Virus record (IMG/VR): IMGVR_UViG_3300006641_000174
Span: 1 to 24,175 of that record
Reading direction: 5' to 3' (one strand)
DNA: 24,175 nt
From: a virus
Both the position numbers and the translations under genes were made by a program. The notes under the pieces are model-generated. The model had not been told where the DNA came from, searched no databases, and saw only the letters and a program-made list of their open reading frames with translations. The number at the start of each line of letters is the position of its first letter. Position 1 is the first letter of the stretch. Below are positions 8,247 to 15,281 of this stretch, in pieces.

Positions 8247-8654
8247 ATGAGTGAAGATTGGGTACGTGACATCGCCGGTATGCATCGGTATTATGGTGTA
8301 AATGAAAAGGTACAGGAGTTTGATAAGCAGACTCTTAAGCAGTTCCTTCAATTTCGTATGTCATTCCTGACAGAAGAATTGGACGAAACCAAGAATGCAG
8401 TTAAGAACAATGACGCCGAAGAGATTGTAGATGGCCTAATCGATCTGTGTGTCGTTGCTATCGGTACACTGGACTCCATGGGCATTGATTCGTACGAAGC
8501 GTGGAACCGTGTTCTACGTGCTAATTTGGCCAAGGAAGTCGGAGTAAAGCCTGAACGGCCAAATCCTCTTGGGTTGCCGGACCTTATCAAACCGGCCGGA
8601 TGGAAGGCACCATCCCATGATAAAAATCATGGTTTGTTGTCAAAACTAAAATAA
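8247..8654 (+). CDS. MazG-like nucleotide pyrophosphohydrolase
   Basis: The product is 135 residues and mostly helical. The core 'FLTEELDETKNAVKNND' followed by 'EEIVDGLIDLCVVAIGTLDSMG' gives the EExxE...ExxD metal-binding pattern of all-alpha NTP pyrophosphohydrolases. These enzymes convert NTPs/dNTPs to monophosphates plus pyrophosphate; in phages they are thought to clean or rebalance the nucleotide pool. Near the hydroxymethylase and deaminase genes it could remove unmodified dNTPs, but which nucleotide it uses is not visible. Start chosen at the ATG with AAGGAG 8 nt upstream. A hairpin lies in its last codons. Confidence 0.75.
   Translation: MSEDWVRDIAGMHRYYGVNEKVQEFDKQTLKQFLQFRMSFLTEELDETKNAVKNNDAEEIVDGLIDLCVVAIGTLDSMGIDSYEAWNRVLRANLAKEVGVKPERPNPLGLPDLIKPAGWKAPSHDKNHGLLSKLK
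8615..8640 (+). terminator. Possible terminator in the 3' end of the MazG-like gene
   Basis: A perfect 7-bp stem (CCATGAT/ATCATGG) with an AAAA loop is followed by TTTGTTGT. It overlaps the last coding codons and lies just before promoter P5. The stem is AT-rich in the middle and the T-run is interrupted, so termination may be weak. Confidence 0.45.
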
Positions 8655-8657
8655 CTG

Positions 8658-8686
8658 TGTACAATTAATTCAAGTGGGTGTAAGGT
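8658..8686 (+). promoter_or_regulatory. Early-type promoter P5
   Basis: TGTACA at 8658-8663, 17 nt, TAAGGT at 8681-8686. The -10 covers a GTG codon at 8685, so that GTG cannot be the start for transcripts from this promoter; the ATG at 8718 is preferred. Confidence 0.6.
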
Positions 8687-8717
8687 GACTTATATCCACT
8701 TGAAAGGTATTTACATC

Positions 8718-9380
8718 ATGATTGCACAAATCTTAACCGATATAGTTGAAGCTCTCACTGTAGAAAAAATTAAAATTGCTGAGAAAGTTGAAGGGGAAGG
8801 CCGAGTAGCTTCTCTTAGTGACGAAGGCACCATCATCCGCTTTCTGCAAGCACATCCAGTTTTTGGAAAATATATTTCATCTGGAGAAACCCGCGGTCAT
8901 GCCGATATGCTTGTTACAGATTATAACTTGGTGACAATTCATCCTGTAAATATCAAAACTTCTATCGGCAGCTCTGACAATGCCACTTCGAAGGGCGGAT
9001 TTCTTTATGCCTTGACTGATATGACTTTAGATGAGATTCCATTTGCTATGGGATGGAATAAGTTTTATAATCTTCTCGAGTCTCGTAAAGCCGATATTGA
9101 AGGTAAAGATTATTGGTTTTTATCTGTTGACAAAAATGATTCTTCAAATGTCATGATACGTGGCGCTAAGCAAATCTCTAAATATGTAGAAAACGCTAAT
9201 CCAGCCAACTTGCTGCAAATTAATTGGAAAAAAGAAAAGCTTGCTGAACCAGTAAATCGTACATATGAAGAATCACATGATACTTTGGTGAATGGGATTT
9301 TGCGCTGTTATATAAAAGCACTCAATAACCTTCCTCTGGCCTGGCGAAAAGCTATAGTGGCAGCATTGGATGTCAATTAA
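8718..9380 (+). CDS. Putative PD-(D/E)XK-type nuclease, restriction-enzyme-like
   Basis: From the ATG at 8718 (AAAGG upstream) the product is 220 residues. An upstream in-frame GTG at 8685 lies in the promoter -10. A helix with 'DEGTIIRFL' is followed by 'GHADMLV' (Asp63) and 'PVNIKTS' (Asn78, Lys80), then 'DNATSKGGFLYALT'. The order Glu - Asp - x14 - (N)xK resembles the active site of type II restriction enzymes, though the usual Glu/Asp before the Lys is Asn, so activity is uncertain. It is AT-rich compared with neighbours and has its own promoter, both typical of recently acquired genes. Roles could include host DNA attack or exclusion of rival phages (inference). Confidence 0.5.
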   Translation: MIAQILTDIVEALTVEKIKIAEKVEGEGRVASLSDEGTIIRFLQAHPVFGKYISSGETRGHADMLVTDYNLVTIHPVNIKTSIGSSDNATSKGGFLYALTDMTLDEIPFAMGWNKFYNLLESRKADIEGKDYWFLSVDKNDSSNVMIRGAKQISKYVENANPANLLQINWKKEKLAEPVNRTYEESHDTLVNGILRCYIKALNNLPLAWRKAIVAALDVN

Positions 9381-9383
9381 CTG

Positions 9384-9412
9384 TGTACATATAATGAAAA
9401 CTGTGGTAGATT
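9384..9412 (+). promoter_or_regulatory. Early-type promoter P6
   Basis: TGTACA at 9384-9389, 17 nt, TAGATT at 9407-9412. It begins 4 nt after the preceding stop and lies just ahead of the ATG at 9419, so the transcript start would fall almost at the start codon. Confidence 0.65.
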
Positions 9413-9418
9413 TAAATT

Positions 9419-9970
9419 ATGACTGAACTATTAGAAGAACTAAAATCCATCTTTTCTGTAACCGAACCGGGTCTAGTAATTGACAGAGAGTTTATTGAAC
9501 TCCGTGATAACATGAAAACTCGCCTGAATCAAGGCGGTAGAAATGACTTTAAATTTACCAAAGACATTGACTGCTTGATGCTCGAAGAATGGCTCATCAA
9601 AAAGAATATTGTTCTTGGTCCATTGGATGAACACCTTACAAAAGGTGGAGCATGTGTCTATGACTGCCGTATTGAGTTGCTAAATAGCACGGCATATGTC
9701 GACTTCAAATGCATCGATCAAAACCTGTATTATAACGTTTCTGAGCAGAAAATGGTAACCCATCCATGGGTACAAGAAGGCATTGACAAAGGTCTTCTGA
9801 CTCATTACTGTTTTTATCAAATGATTCGACCTGAAGATCGTCCGTTGCAAGAAAACGATGTAGTGACATTCAAACTTATCAATGTACTTAATTCTCAATA
9901 TGTGTTAGATTCGTTAATGCCCTCACAATATGAAGGCAAATATTATAAGGTGAACAAGTATGACCAATGA
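9419..9970 (+). CDS. Unknown protein with a possible D...DxK nuclease pattern
   Basis: The product is 183 residues. 'VYDCRIELLNSTAYVDFKCID' gives Asp82-x12-Asp95-x-Lys97 on consecutive predicted strands, the spacing expected for a PD-(D/E)XK site, and a helix with several Glu/Asp precedes it. No clear family match comes to mind, so the nuclease call is a pattern-based guess. It is AT-rich, has its own promoter P6, and overlaps the following DUF1599 gene by 11 nt. Almost no leader separates P6 from the ATG, and no Shine-Dalgarno sequence is evident. Confidence 0.55.
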   Translation: MTELLEELKSIFSVTEPGLVIDREFIELRDNMKTRLNQGGRNDFKFTKDIDCLMLEEWLIKKNIVLGPLDEHLTKGGACVYDCRIELLNSTAYVDFKCIDQNLYYNVSEQKMVTHPWVQEGIDKGLLTHYCFYQMIRPEDRPLQENDVVTFKLINVLNSQYVLDSLMPSQYEGKYYKVNKYDQ

Positions 9971-10328
9971 ACGTGAATCAGTAAAAGTCCTGCAAGAATG
10001 TATCGACCTGCAGATTAGAAAGTCGCAAGACTATCAGAACCCCAACTCGAACGTAGTGCAGGCAATGCACTATCGCCGTGGCGTAGACTCTATCCATGAC
10101 ACCATGCATGGCAAGATGCTTCGTGCCCAGTCTCTTCTCGAGTCTGGTTCTGCAGCCAACTTCGAATCTCTCGAAGACACCTACAAAGATCTTATCAACT
10201 ATGCCAGCTTTGCTGTCTCGTACATCCGTGGCAAGATGGAAGGCCAAGATCCTAATCGTGACTTCCTCAACCGTCCAATTATCGACGGCTCAAAGATTGG
10301 TGGCAACTCCAGCGTGGCAACTAAGTAA
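9960..10328 (+). CDS. DUF1599 protein (nucleotide modification associated domain 1)
   Basis: The 122-residue helical protein has 'KSQDYQNPNS' near residue 20, 'RGVDSIHDTMHGKMLRAQSL', and 'NFESLEDTYKDLINYASFA', the conserved pattern of DUF1599. This family is named for its association with phage DNA base modification genes. Its biochemical activity is not known to me. It starts the modification cassette and its stop overlaps the hydroxymethylase start (TAATG), supporting a shared role. Composition returns to the core-gene style here. Confidence 0.8.
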   Translation: MTNERESVKVLQECIDLQIRKSQDYQNPNSNVVQAMHYRRGVDSIHDTMHGKMLRAQSLLESGSAANFESLEDTYKDLINYASFAVSYIRGKMEGQDPNRDFLNRPIIDGSKIGGNSSVATK

Positions 10329-10978
10329 TGCTTAAGGTTGAACACATTCGTGAACACTTCATTGAAGAACTGAATTATGGTCGGTTTGTCACCGACAAGA
10401 CAGGTGTCAAGACCATCGAGATGATTGGTGCCACATTCGAAGCCAATCATCCATCAATCTTCGGCGATGTAAATGAGGATTACATTCAACGCGAACTTGA
10501 CTGGTACAAGTCAATGTCGCTGTATGTTGATGATATTCCTGGTGTTACTCCTGCTATCTGGAAACAGGTTGCTTCGACTGAAGGTAAGATTAACTCCAAC
10601 TATGGTTGGGCAATCTATAGTGAAGACAACGGATTGCAGTATCTCAATGTCCTCGATGAATTGACTGCCAATCCTAACAGTCGTCGTGCTGTGATGATCT
10701 ATACTCGTCCTACTATGTGGTCTGACTATAATCATAACGGCATGAGTGACTTCATGTGCACCAATGCTGTACAGTACATGATTCGTGATGGTCAGCTGGT
10801 TGCCGTAGTTCAGATGCGTTCTAATGACGTTGTCTTCGGCTATCGTAACGACTATGCATGGCAAAAGTATGTTGCAGATATGCTGACTAAAGATTTAGGT
10901 CTTGACGTAGAACCAAAGATCATCTGGAATGTTGGTAACCTTCATGTCTATGAACGTCACTTTGATAAGGTAGTCTAA
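10328..10978 (+). CDS. dCMP hydroxymethylase-like enzyme (thymidylate synthase fold)
   Basis: The 216-residue protein has the thymidylate synthase fold motifs: 'SRRAVM' phosphate-binding arginines, 'MCTNAVQ' with the nucleophile Cys144, 'MRSNDVVFGYRNDYAW' near 163-178, and 'HVY' at 206-208. In thymidylate synthase the stretch after RSxD reads G-x-P-F-N; here the Asn position is Asp175. In T4 gp42 an Asp at this site gives cytosine specificity, so the likely reaction is dCMP plus methylene-THF to 5-hydroxymethyl-dCMP. It overlaps DUF1599 upstream and dCMP deaminase downstream by 1 nt each. A dUMP hydroxymethylase or plain thymidylate synthase is less likely because both keep Asn. Confidence 0.78.
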   Translation: MLKVEHIREHFIEELNYGRFVTDKTGVKTIEMIGATFEANHPSIFGDVNEDYIQRELDWYKSMSLYVDDIPGVTPAIWKQVASTEGKINSNYGWAIYSEDNGLQYLNVLDELTANPNSRRAVMIYTRPTMWSDYNHNGMSDFMCTNAVQYMIRDGQLVAVVQMRSNDVVFGYRNDYAWQKYVADMLTKDLGLDVEPKIIWNVGNLHVYERHFDKVV

Positions 10979-11421
10979 TGAATAAATGGTCTGAACGTTA
11001 TATGGATATCGCCAAGTCGGTTGCTACTTGGTCAAAGGATCCATCCACAAAGGTCGGAGCCGTGGTGGTAGGAGACAAAGGTCAGATCCTCAGTCAGGGA
11101 TACAATGGCTTTCCTCGTGATGTCAAGGATACTAAAGACCGTTATGAAAACCGTGAAGAGAAGTACAAGTACATCGTACATGGTGAGATGAATGCAATCT
11201 ATAATGCATGTCATTCGGGTGCTTCTCTGAACGGTGCAACTTTGTATGTGACGGGTCTGCCTGTCTGTTCTGAGTGTGCAAAGGGTATCATTCAGGTCGG
11301 CATCAAGAAGGTAATCATGCAGTATCCTAAGGATATCAGTAAGACATGGAGAGACTCAATGGTTATAACACTGAAGATGTTCCAGGAAGCTGGTGTTACC
11401 TTTATTTGTCATGAGGAATAA
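10978..11421 (+). CDS. dCMP deaminase
   Basis: The product is 147 residues. Zinc ligands and the catalytic Glu appear as 'HGEMNAI' (His68, Glu70) and 'PVCSECAKG' (Cys97, Cys100), and the N-terminal 'STKVGAVVV' and 'GYNGFPR' are typical of the family. It converts dCMP to dUMP for thymidylate synthesis. Paired with the hydroxymethylase, it sits at the branch point of dCMP use, as cd and gene 42 do in T4. It is translationally coupled to the hydroxymethylase. Confidence 0.93.
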   Translation: MNKWSERYMDIAKSVATWSKDPSTKVGAVVVGDKGQILSQGYNGFPRDVKDTKDRYENREEKYKYIVHGEMNAIYNACHSGASLNGATLYVTGLPVCSECAKGIIQVGIKKVIMQYPKDISKTWRDSMVITLKMFQEAGVTFICHEE

Positions 11422-11764
11422 GGTACTAGTTGTCGGTATCAATCCTTCTTTCAAGAAGAAAAAGAATCCGACACTTATCCGTCTTCATCGCTGGATGGAA
11501 GAACTTGGTTGTAAACCATTCTCATTCACGAATGTAATACACAAAGAAGGTGTGTACAATAAGTCGGATATAGATTATAATTGGATTAATGAATGCAGCC
11601 GAGGCTATGACAAGATCATATGCCTCGGTGGTTTCGTATCATCGGCTATGGCCGATATCCCACATCACATGATGCCTCACCCATCTCCTCTGAACAGACG
11701 GCTAAATAGTCCCGAGTATGAGAGACAACAACTAGATCTGGCAATGGAATATCTATGGAACTGA
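11411..11764 (+). CDS. UDG-superfamily-like small protein
   Basis: Starting at ATG 11411 the product is 117 residues. A GTG at 11393 in the same frame would add six residues but lies deeper in the deaminase gene. 'VLVVGINPSF' near the start and 'PHPSPLNRRLN' near residue 92 match the two active-site motifs of the uracil-DNA glycosylase fold, and 'DKIICLGG' gives the middle strand. The protein is short for an active UDG, and the catalytic water-activating Asp/Glu is not obvious, so it may be a modified-base-binding or nucleotide-processing relative. Overlaps both neighbours. An internal promoter-like site is present. Confidence 0.5.
   Translation: MRNKVLVVGINPSFKKKKNPTLIRLHRWMEELGCKPFSFTNVIHKEGVYNKSDIDYNWINECSRGYDKIICLGGFVSSAMADIPHHMMPHPSPLNRRLNSPEYERQQLDLAMEYLWN
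11553..11581 (+). promoter_or_regulatory. Intragenic promoter-like site P7
   Basis: TGTACA at 11553-11558, 17 nt, perfect TATAAT at 11576-11581, inside the UDG-like gene and 174 nt before the next ATG. The match is as good as that of intergenic sites, so an internal promoter for the downstream modification genes is plausible. Confidence 0.45.
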
Positions 11765-12903
11765 CACAATACTATGATGAATATCTTCGTTACTTTGAAC
11801 TGGCCAAGGACCAACAGGCAAAGTGTAACCTAGGCACAGTTCCCTATCTTGAAAGTAATATGAACGACGATCTGTTGGAGAACGTCGAACTCTATGATGT
11901 CGTCGAACGTAAGTTCGCCGGCTTTTCTCAGATTGTAAATGATGTGTTCTATGGTTGGACTCCTGAACATCCATACTTCCATAAGATGAAACAAGGCTTC
12001 CACACACGTGAGCGTGGGTACATCGCCCGTGACTGGACTGGCAAGCATGCCGACTTCAGTCTGCCAGAGTGGCTGTACGTATTTCTTCTTCACCGCATAA
12101 CCGGTTCTGGCATTAACTATTCGAGGAAGCCATCCGGATATCACAACACAATCTTGCCTCATCTCTATGAAGCTGACTCGATTGAATGGATGGTTCGTAA
12201 GTTAAACCACTATCCACATCCATTCTATACCTCAGTCGGTTATCAGTTTCCTTCCTTCCCAAAAATCCCGGCAGGTACAAACTATCAAAGAGGTGGCGAC
12301 TACTATCTCTCAGAATATGCTCCGAAGCTTTGCCGTGAGTTAGCCGAATGGCTTGAGCAGTCAAATGCCAAGAAGGACATGCGTGAGATTGGTGAATGGT
12401 TGTTCGAATGGAATACCAGGCACGGTCTTAGAGTCTACCGTTTCCAGTATGCTGCATTTGTTGCCGATATTGCTGACTGGTACCCGCAATATGTTAATCT
12501 GGATAGCATGTTCTACTATGGCACGAATGCGGTGGAATGCATATCATATTTGGCTGTCAACACCGATAAGTTGAAGAAGGAAGCCTTCCTTGATAAAGTG
12601 ATGGATAAGATCTACGCCGACACTGGTGCGTATCCATACAATGCAGAAGATGTGTGCTGCGACTTTATCAGATGGGTTGAGAACTATGTCAAGCCAGGAG
12701 CAGACTATAACCATCTTGACTTCGACTCTGTTTGGTCCTCGTGTAAAATTAAAGACCATCCGTATGGACGTCAACGTGCGATGTTGGACCTGGGCCTAAT
12801 AAAAACATTTAACTTGATGACATCACATCCGTCCGATGATACTGTTATTAAAGCCGCCGGTATATCTGTGGAACAATACAAAGAAATGGTGAAAGCGCTA
12901 TGA
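11755..12903 (+). CDS. Amino acid:DNA transferase / aGPT-pyrophosphorylase-like protein
   Basis: The 382-residue protein has 'FLLHRITGSGINY', 'GYHNTILP', 'GYQFPSFPK', 'RFQYAAFVADIADW' and 'FYYGTNA', which I recognise as the pattern of the alpha-glutamyl/putrescinyl thymine pyrophosphorylase class, a DNA-glycosylase-like fold. In phages with hypermodified thymine, members of this class attach amino acids or polyamines to an activated hydroxymethyl base. Here it lies between hydroxymethylase/deaminase genes and a PLP enzyme, which fits base elaboration in DNA. The substrate could be hydroxymethylcytosine because of the Asp175 signature upstream. Starts 10 nt inside the preceding gene; its stop overlaps the next start. 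Family by memory, specificity by inference. Confidence 0.58.
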   Translation: MELTQYYDEYLRYFELAKDQQAKCNLGTVPYLESNMNDDLLENVELYDVVERKFAGFSQIVNDVFYGWTPEHPYFHKMKQGFHTRERGYIARDWTGKHADFSLPEWLYVFLLHRITGSGINYSRKPSGYHNTILPHLYEADSIEWMVRKLNHYPHPFYTSVGYQFPSFPKIPAGTNYQRGGDYYLSEYAPKLCRELAEWLEQSNAKKDMREIGEWLFEWNTRHGLRVYRFQYAAFVADIADWYPQYVNLDSMFYYGTNAVECISYLAVNTDKLKKEAFLDKVMDKIYADTGAYPYNAEDVCCDFIRWVENYVKPGADYNHLDFDSVWSSCKIKDHPYGRQRAMLDLGLIKTFNLMTSHPSDDTVIKAAGISVEQYKEMVKAL

Positions 12904-13802
12904 GTCATGATAAACACATAACCGATGGTTATAACCAGGATGTAGGTTACCGTTCTTGGGAAGAGGCCAAGGACTACTATCTAAACCTTGCTGCCACATG
13001 GACCGATCCCTATCCAGATCCGGTTGTAACTGTGCATGATGGTGTGCGTTGTGTACGTGACGATCTTATCACAGGAACTAAGGTGCGCGGCGGTGACTGT
13101 CTAATTTCAAGAATCAATCAGTCGACTATTGTATACGTACAGCCACGTACGGGTCTTGCAGGTGTATCCATCCTTGATGTTGCTAAACGTCATAATAAGA
13201 AGGTGAAGTTGTTCATGCCTTCTGCTCAACGGATTTCACACCACCAGGCATGTTGTATCGAACAGGGTGCAGAGGCATCATTCCATCGTATCGCTGCAAT
13301 GCCGAACCTGAACAAGATCGCCAAGGAATGGGCAGACCAGAACGACGATGCATTCTTCGTTCCGCTTGGCCTAAAGCATGAACTCGTCACTGCTGGTATC
13401 GTCAAGGCTGCATCAAAGATTGAAGCACCAGATGAAGTATACGTAGCCATCTCGACTGGCGTTCTTTCGAGAGCAATGCAGATTGCATGGCCGAATGCCA
13501 AGTTCTACTCGGTTGCTGTATCACGTAACCTGAAAGCTGGTGAACTCGGTCGTGCTGATGTTATCTCTGACCCTATGGCATTCCAGCAGAGTGAGAAGCC
13601 TGAGAATCTGCCACCGTTTCCATGCATAGATACATATGATGGTAAGGTATGGAAGTACATTCCAAAGAATACCGGCCGCAATATCCTGTTCTGGAACGTT
13701 GGCGCAGAACCGGTTCTCAACGATCCTACCATCTATGATCGCGTAAATAGTTATCGCGATTGGCCAAAAAAATGTGTACATTTTGCCCAACTTGATGTAT
13801 AG
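12900..13802 (+). CDS. PLP-dependent enzyme, fold type II (tryptophan synthase beta-like)
   Basis: The product is 300 residues. 'RDDLITGTKVRGGD' near 56-70 carries the likely Schiff-base Lys (as in 'GNKxRKL' of ACC deaminase-type enzymes). It is followed by 'GLAGVSILDVAKRHNKKVKLFMP' and 'CCIEQGAEASF', the standard second domain of this fold; 'STGVLSRAMQ' could be the phosphate-binding loop. PLP enzymes of phage hypermodification pathways process amino acids already linked to the base. ATGA overlap with the transferase-like gene argues for sequential action. A free-amino-acid enzyme supplying the transferase is the alternative. Confidence 0.68.
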   Translation: MSHDKHITDGYNQDVGYRSWEEAKDYYLNLAATWTDPYPDPVVTVHDGVRCVRDDLITGTKVRGGDCLISRINQSTIVYVQPRTGLAGVSILDVAKRHNKKVKLFMPSAQRISHHQACCIEQGAEASFHRIAAMPNLNKIAKEWADQNDDAFFVPLGLKHELVTAGIVKAASKIEAPDEVYVAISTGVLSRAMQIAWPNAKFYSVAVSRNLKAGELGRADVISDPMAFQQSEKPENLPPFPCIDTYDGKVWKYIPKNTGRNILFWNVGAEPVLNDPTIYDRVNSYRDWPKKCVHFAQLDV

Positions 13803-13803
13803 T
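13775..13803 (+). promoter_or_regulatory. Early-type promoter P8
   Basis: TGTACA at 13775-13780, 17 nt, TATAGT at 13798-13803, at the very end of the PLP-enzyme gene. The expected transcript start is at about 13810, next to the ATG at 13811, which would give a nearly leaderless message. Confidence 0.6.
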
Positions 13804-13810
13804 GAATAAT

Positions 13811-14842
13811 ATGAGCATACTAATCACATCCCCATTCACCCACATATCGTCTAACATCCATTCGCATCGTGCAGCCCAGGCGGCAATATATGCAGACCAG
13901 TTAGAGGATGCCGGATACACTGTACATCTAGACCGTACTGGTGATATCCATCCTGATATCAATTCATTCGATACTATCTGTGTCTATCACGGCAATGACT
14001 GGGGTGGATCTCTTAACCTATTTGGTGGAATGAAAAACTACGGTAATATCGACAACCTGATTCGCTACTCTCAATTTAAGGGTATTGTGAAATCGTTGTG
14101 GATCGATCATCCTAAATATTCTGAGATGCTCGAGCCACGTATGAAGGGTGATATCCATCCTGACTGGGCAAAGGTTGACTGGGAAAACCTGAAGCGTATC
14201 GAGAATACTGCTGTGACTCTTAGGCAGATGACGGCAACAACAAAGGTGGTTGCCGGTGATAGCCATGCTATCTGCATGTATCGTCCAGGTTGGTTTGTTA
14301 ACTCAGTGCCTTTCAAGACTCTACACGGTGCACTCAAGGAAGGTCTGAGTACGTTCATTCAACCGCATCATGAGATTGCTGAGTTCTACTTTGGCAACAT
14401 CGATGTGCGTCACCATCTGATGCGTCAGGCAAATCCTGAAGAGGCAACTCGTGATCTTGCTAAAAGATACTATGAGCAACTATCTCAACTAGATCTGGCC
14501 AAGGTATATGCCTATGAACTGCTACCTATCGAGAATGAGTCTCGTGCATTGCCGAAGACTGGTTACTATAAGGGTACACCGTTCTACGGTGCATGGGAAC
14601 ATCGTGAGACTGTTCGCCTGATCTTCAAGGATGAGATGAAGAAACTTTGTGCACAAGGTAGTGTCAACTTCATTGAATGGGTTGACTACCTCATGAATGA
14701 TAAGGGTGAACTGGACTTTGCTCACATGGAGAAACCAAAGTCTGTCCATCTATCACGTGATTCCTATCCACACTGGCAAGGTCGTAAATGGAGCGGCTTG
14801 TCTGAAACTAAACCATCAACACTAGAGGACTTTTTTATATAA
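13811..14842 (+). CDS. Unknown cassette protein with GDSH motif
   Basis: From ATG 13811 the product is 343 residues; a GTG at 13802 lies inside the promoter -10. The N-terminus looks Rossmann-like ('SILITSPFTHISSNIHSHRA', then 'ICVYHGNDWGGSLNLFGG'). The middle has 'VVAGDSHAICMYRPG', 'TLHGALKEGL' and 'FYFGNIDVRHHLMR', and near the C-terminus 'SVHLSRDSYPHW'. GDSH, the GN pair and a late HLS resemble SGNH-hydrolase blocks, but the layout is not standard. I know no named family. Its place between the PLP enzyme and DUF3310/glycosyltransferase suggests a tailoring step on the modified base or its precursor (inference). Confidence 0.6.
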   Translation: MSILITSPFTHISSNIHSHRAAQAAIYADQLEDAGYTVHLDRTGDIHPDINSFDTICVYHGNDWGGSLNLFGGMKNYGNIDNLIRYSQFKGIVKSLWIDHPKYSEMLEPRMKGDIHPDWAKVDWENLKRIENTAVTLRQMTATTKVVAGDSHAICMYRPGWFVNSVPFKTLHGALKEGLSTFIQPHHEIAEFYFGNIDVRHHLMRQANPEEATRDLAKRYYEQLSQLDLAKVYAYELLPIENESRALPKTGYYKGTPFYGAWEHRETVRLIFKDEMKKLCAQGSVNFIEWVDYLMNDKGELDFAHMEKPKSVHLSRDSYPHWQGRKWSGLSETKPSTLEDFFI

Positions 14843-15279
14843 TGAGCGCAAAAAGGATTGAAGAAGAAATGAGCGATGCAGGAAAACTTACAATAGGACA
14901 TGGATCTACTTTGAATGCAACTGGTATACCTGGAACCGAAGGCCCTCCTGGTAAAATGGGAACCATTGCAACTTTTATTCCAGGAATTAAAGCAAAGCAT
15001 TTAATCGAGTATAAATACAATGAAGGCGAATCACTCAAAGAAATTCAGTCTTACATTGATGCTACGTACGATCAGCATTATTCCCGAAATAAATTCCAAG
15101 CAACAGAATTCATCATTGATGCAGGCCACGGCACCGGTTTCAATATCGGGAATATGATGAAGTACACACAGCGTTACGGTCGCAAAGGCGATCCAGCCGA
15201 ATGGCGCAAAGACCTGATGAAGGTTATCCACTATGCAATTATGCAACTCCACGTCCATGACACAGAAAATAAGGATTAA
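14842..15279 (+). CDS. DUF3310 protein with a short collagen-like N-terminal segment
   Basis: The 145-residue protein has a C-terminal half 'YIDATYDQHYSRNKFQATEF' then 'FNIGNMMKYTQRYGRKGDP' and 'WRKDLMKVIHYAIMQLHVHD', the DUF3310 (SaV-like) pattern of phage nucleotide-related helical proteins. The N-terminal 50 residues are different: 'GIPGTEGPPGKMG' is four Gly-X-Y triplets. The start overlaps the preceding stop by 1 nt. The biochemical role is unknown. A TATAAATA octamer occurs in its coding sequence but is probably chance. Confidence 0.68.
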   Translation: MSAKRIEEEMSDAGKLTIGHGSTLNATGIPGTEGPPGKMGTIATFIPGIKAKHLIEYKYNEGESLKEIQSYIDATYDQHYSRNKFQATEFIIDAGHGTGFNIGNMMKYTQRYGRKGDPAEWRKDLMKVIHYAIMQLHVHDTENKD

Positions 15280-15281
15280 TT

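Noticed and set aside
8685-8717. GTG start giving an 11-residue extension of the restriction-like protein
   Set aside because: The GTG overlaps the -10 of promoter P5 and has no suitable ribosome site; ATG 8718 has AAAGG upstream.
10328-10978. Thymidylate synthase (ThyA) call
   Set aside because: The uracil-selecting Asn is Asp175 and the PCH motif is changed to MCTN, both pointing to a hydroxymethylase.
13802-13810. GTG start for the GDSH protein
   Set aside because: It lies in the -10 of promoter P8; ATG at 13811 is better for transcripts from that promoter.
15010-15017. TATAAATA octamer as a late promoter for the glycosyltransferase
   Set aside because: It lies in the middle of the DUF3310 coding sequence, 265 nt before the next start, with no other support; a chance match is likely.
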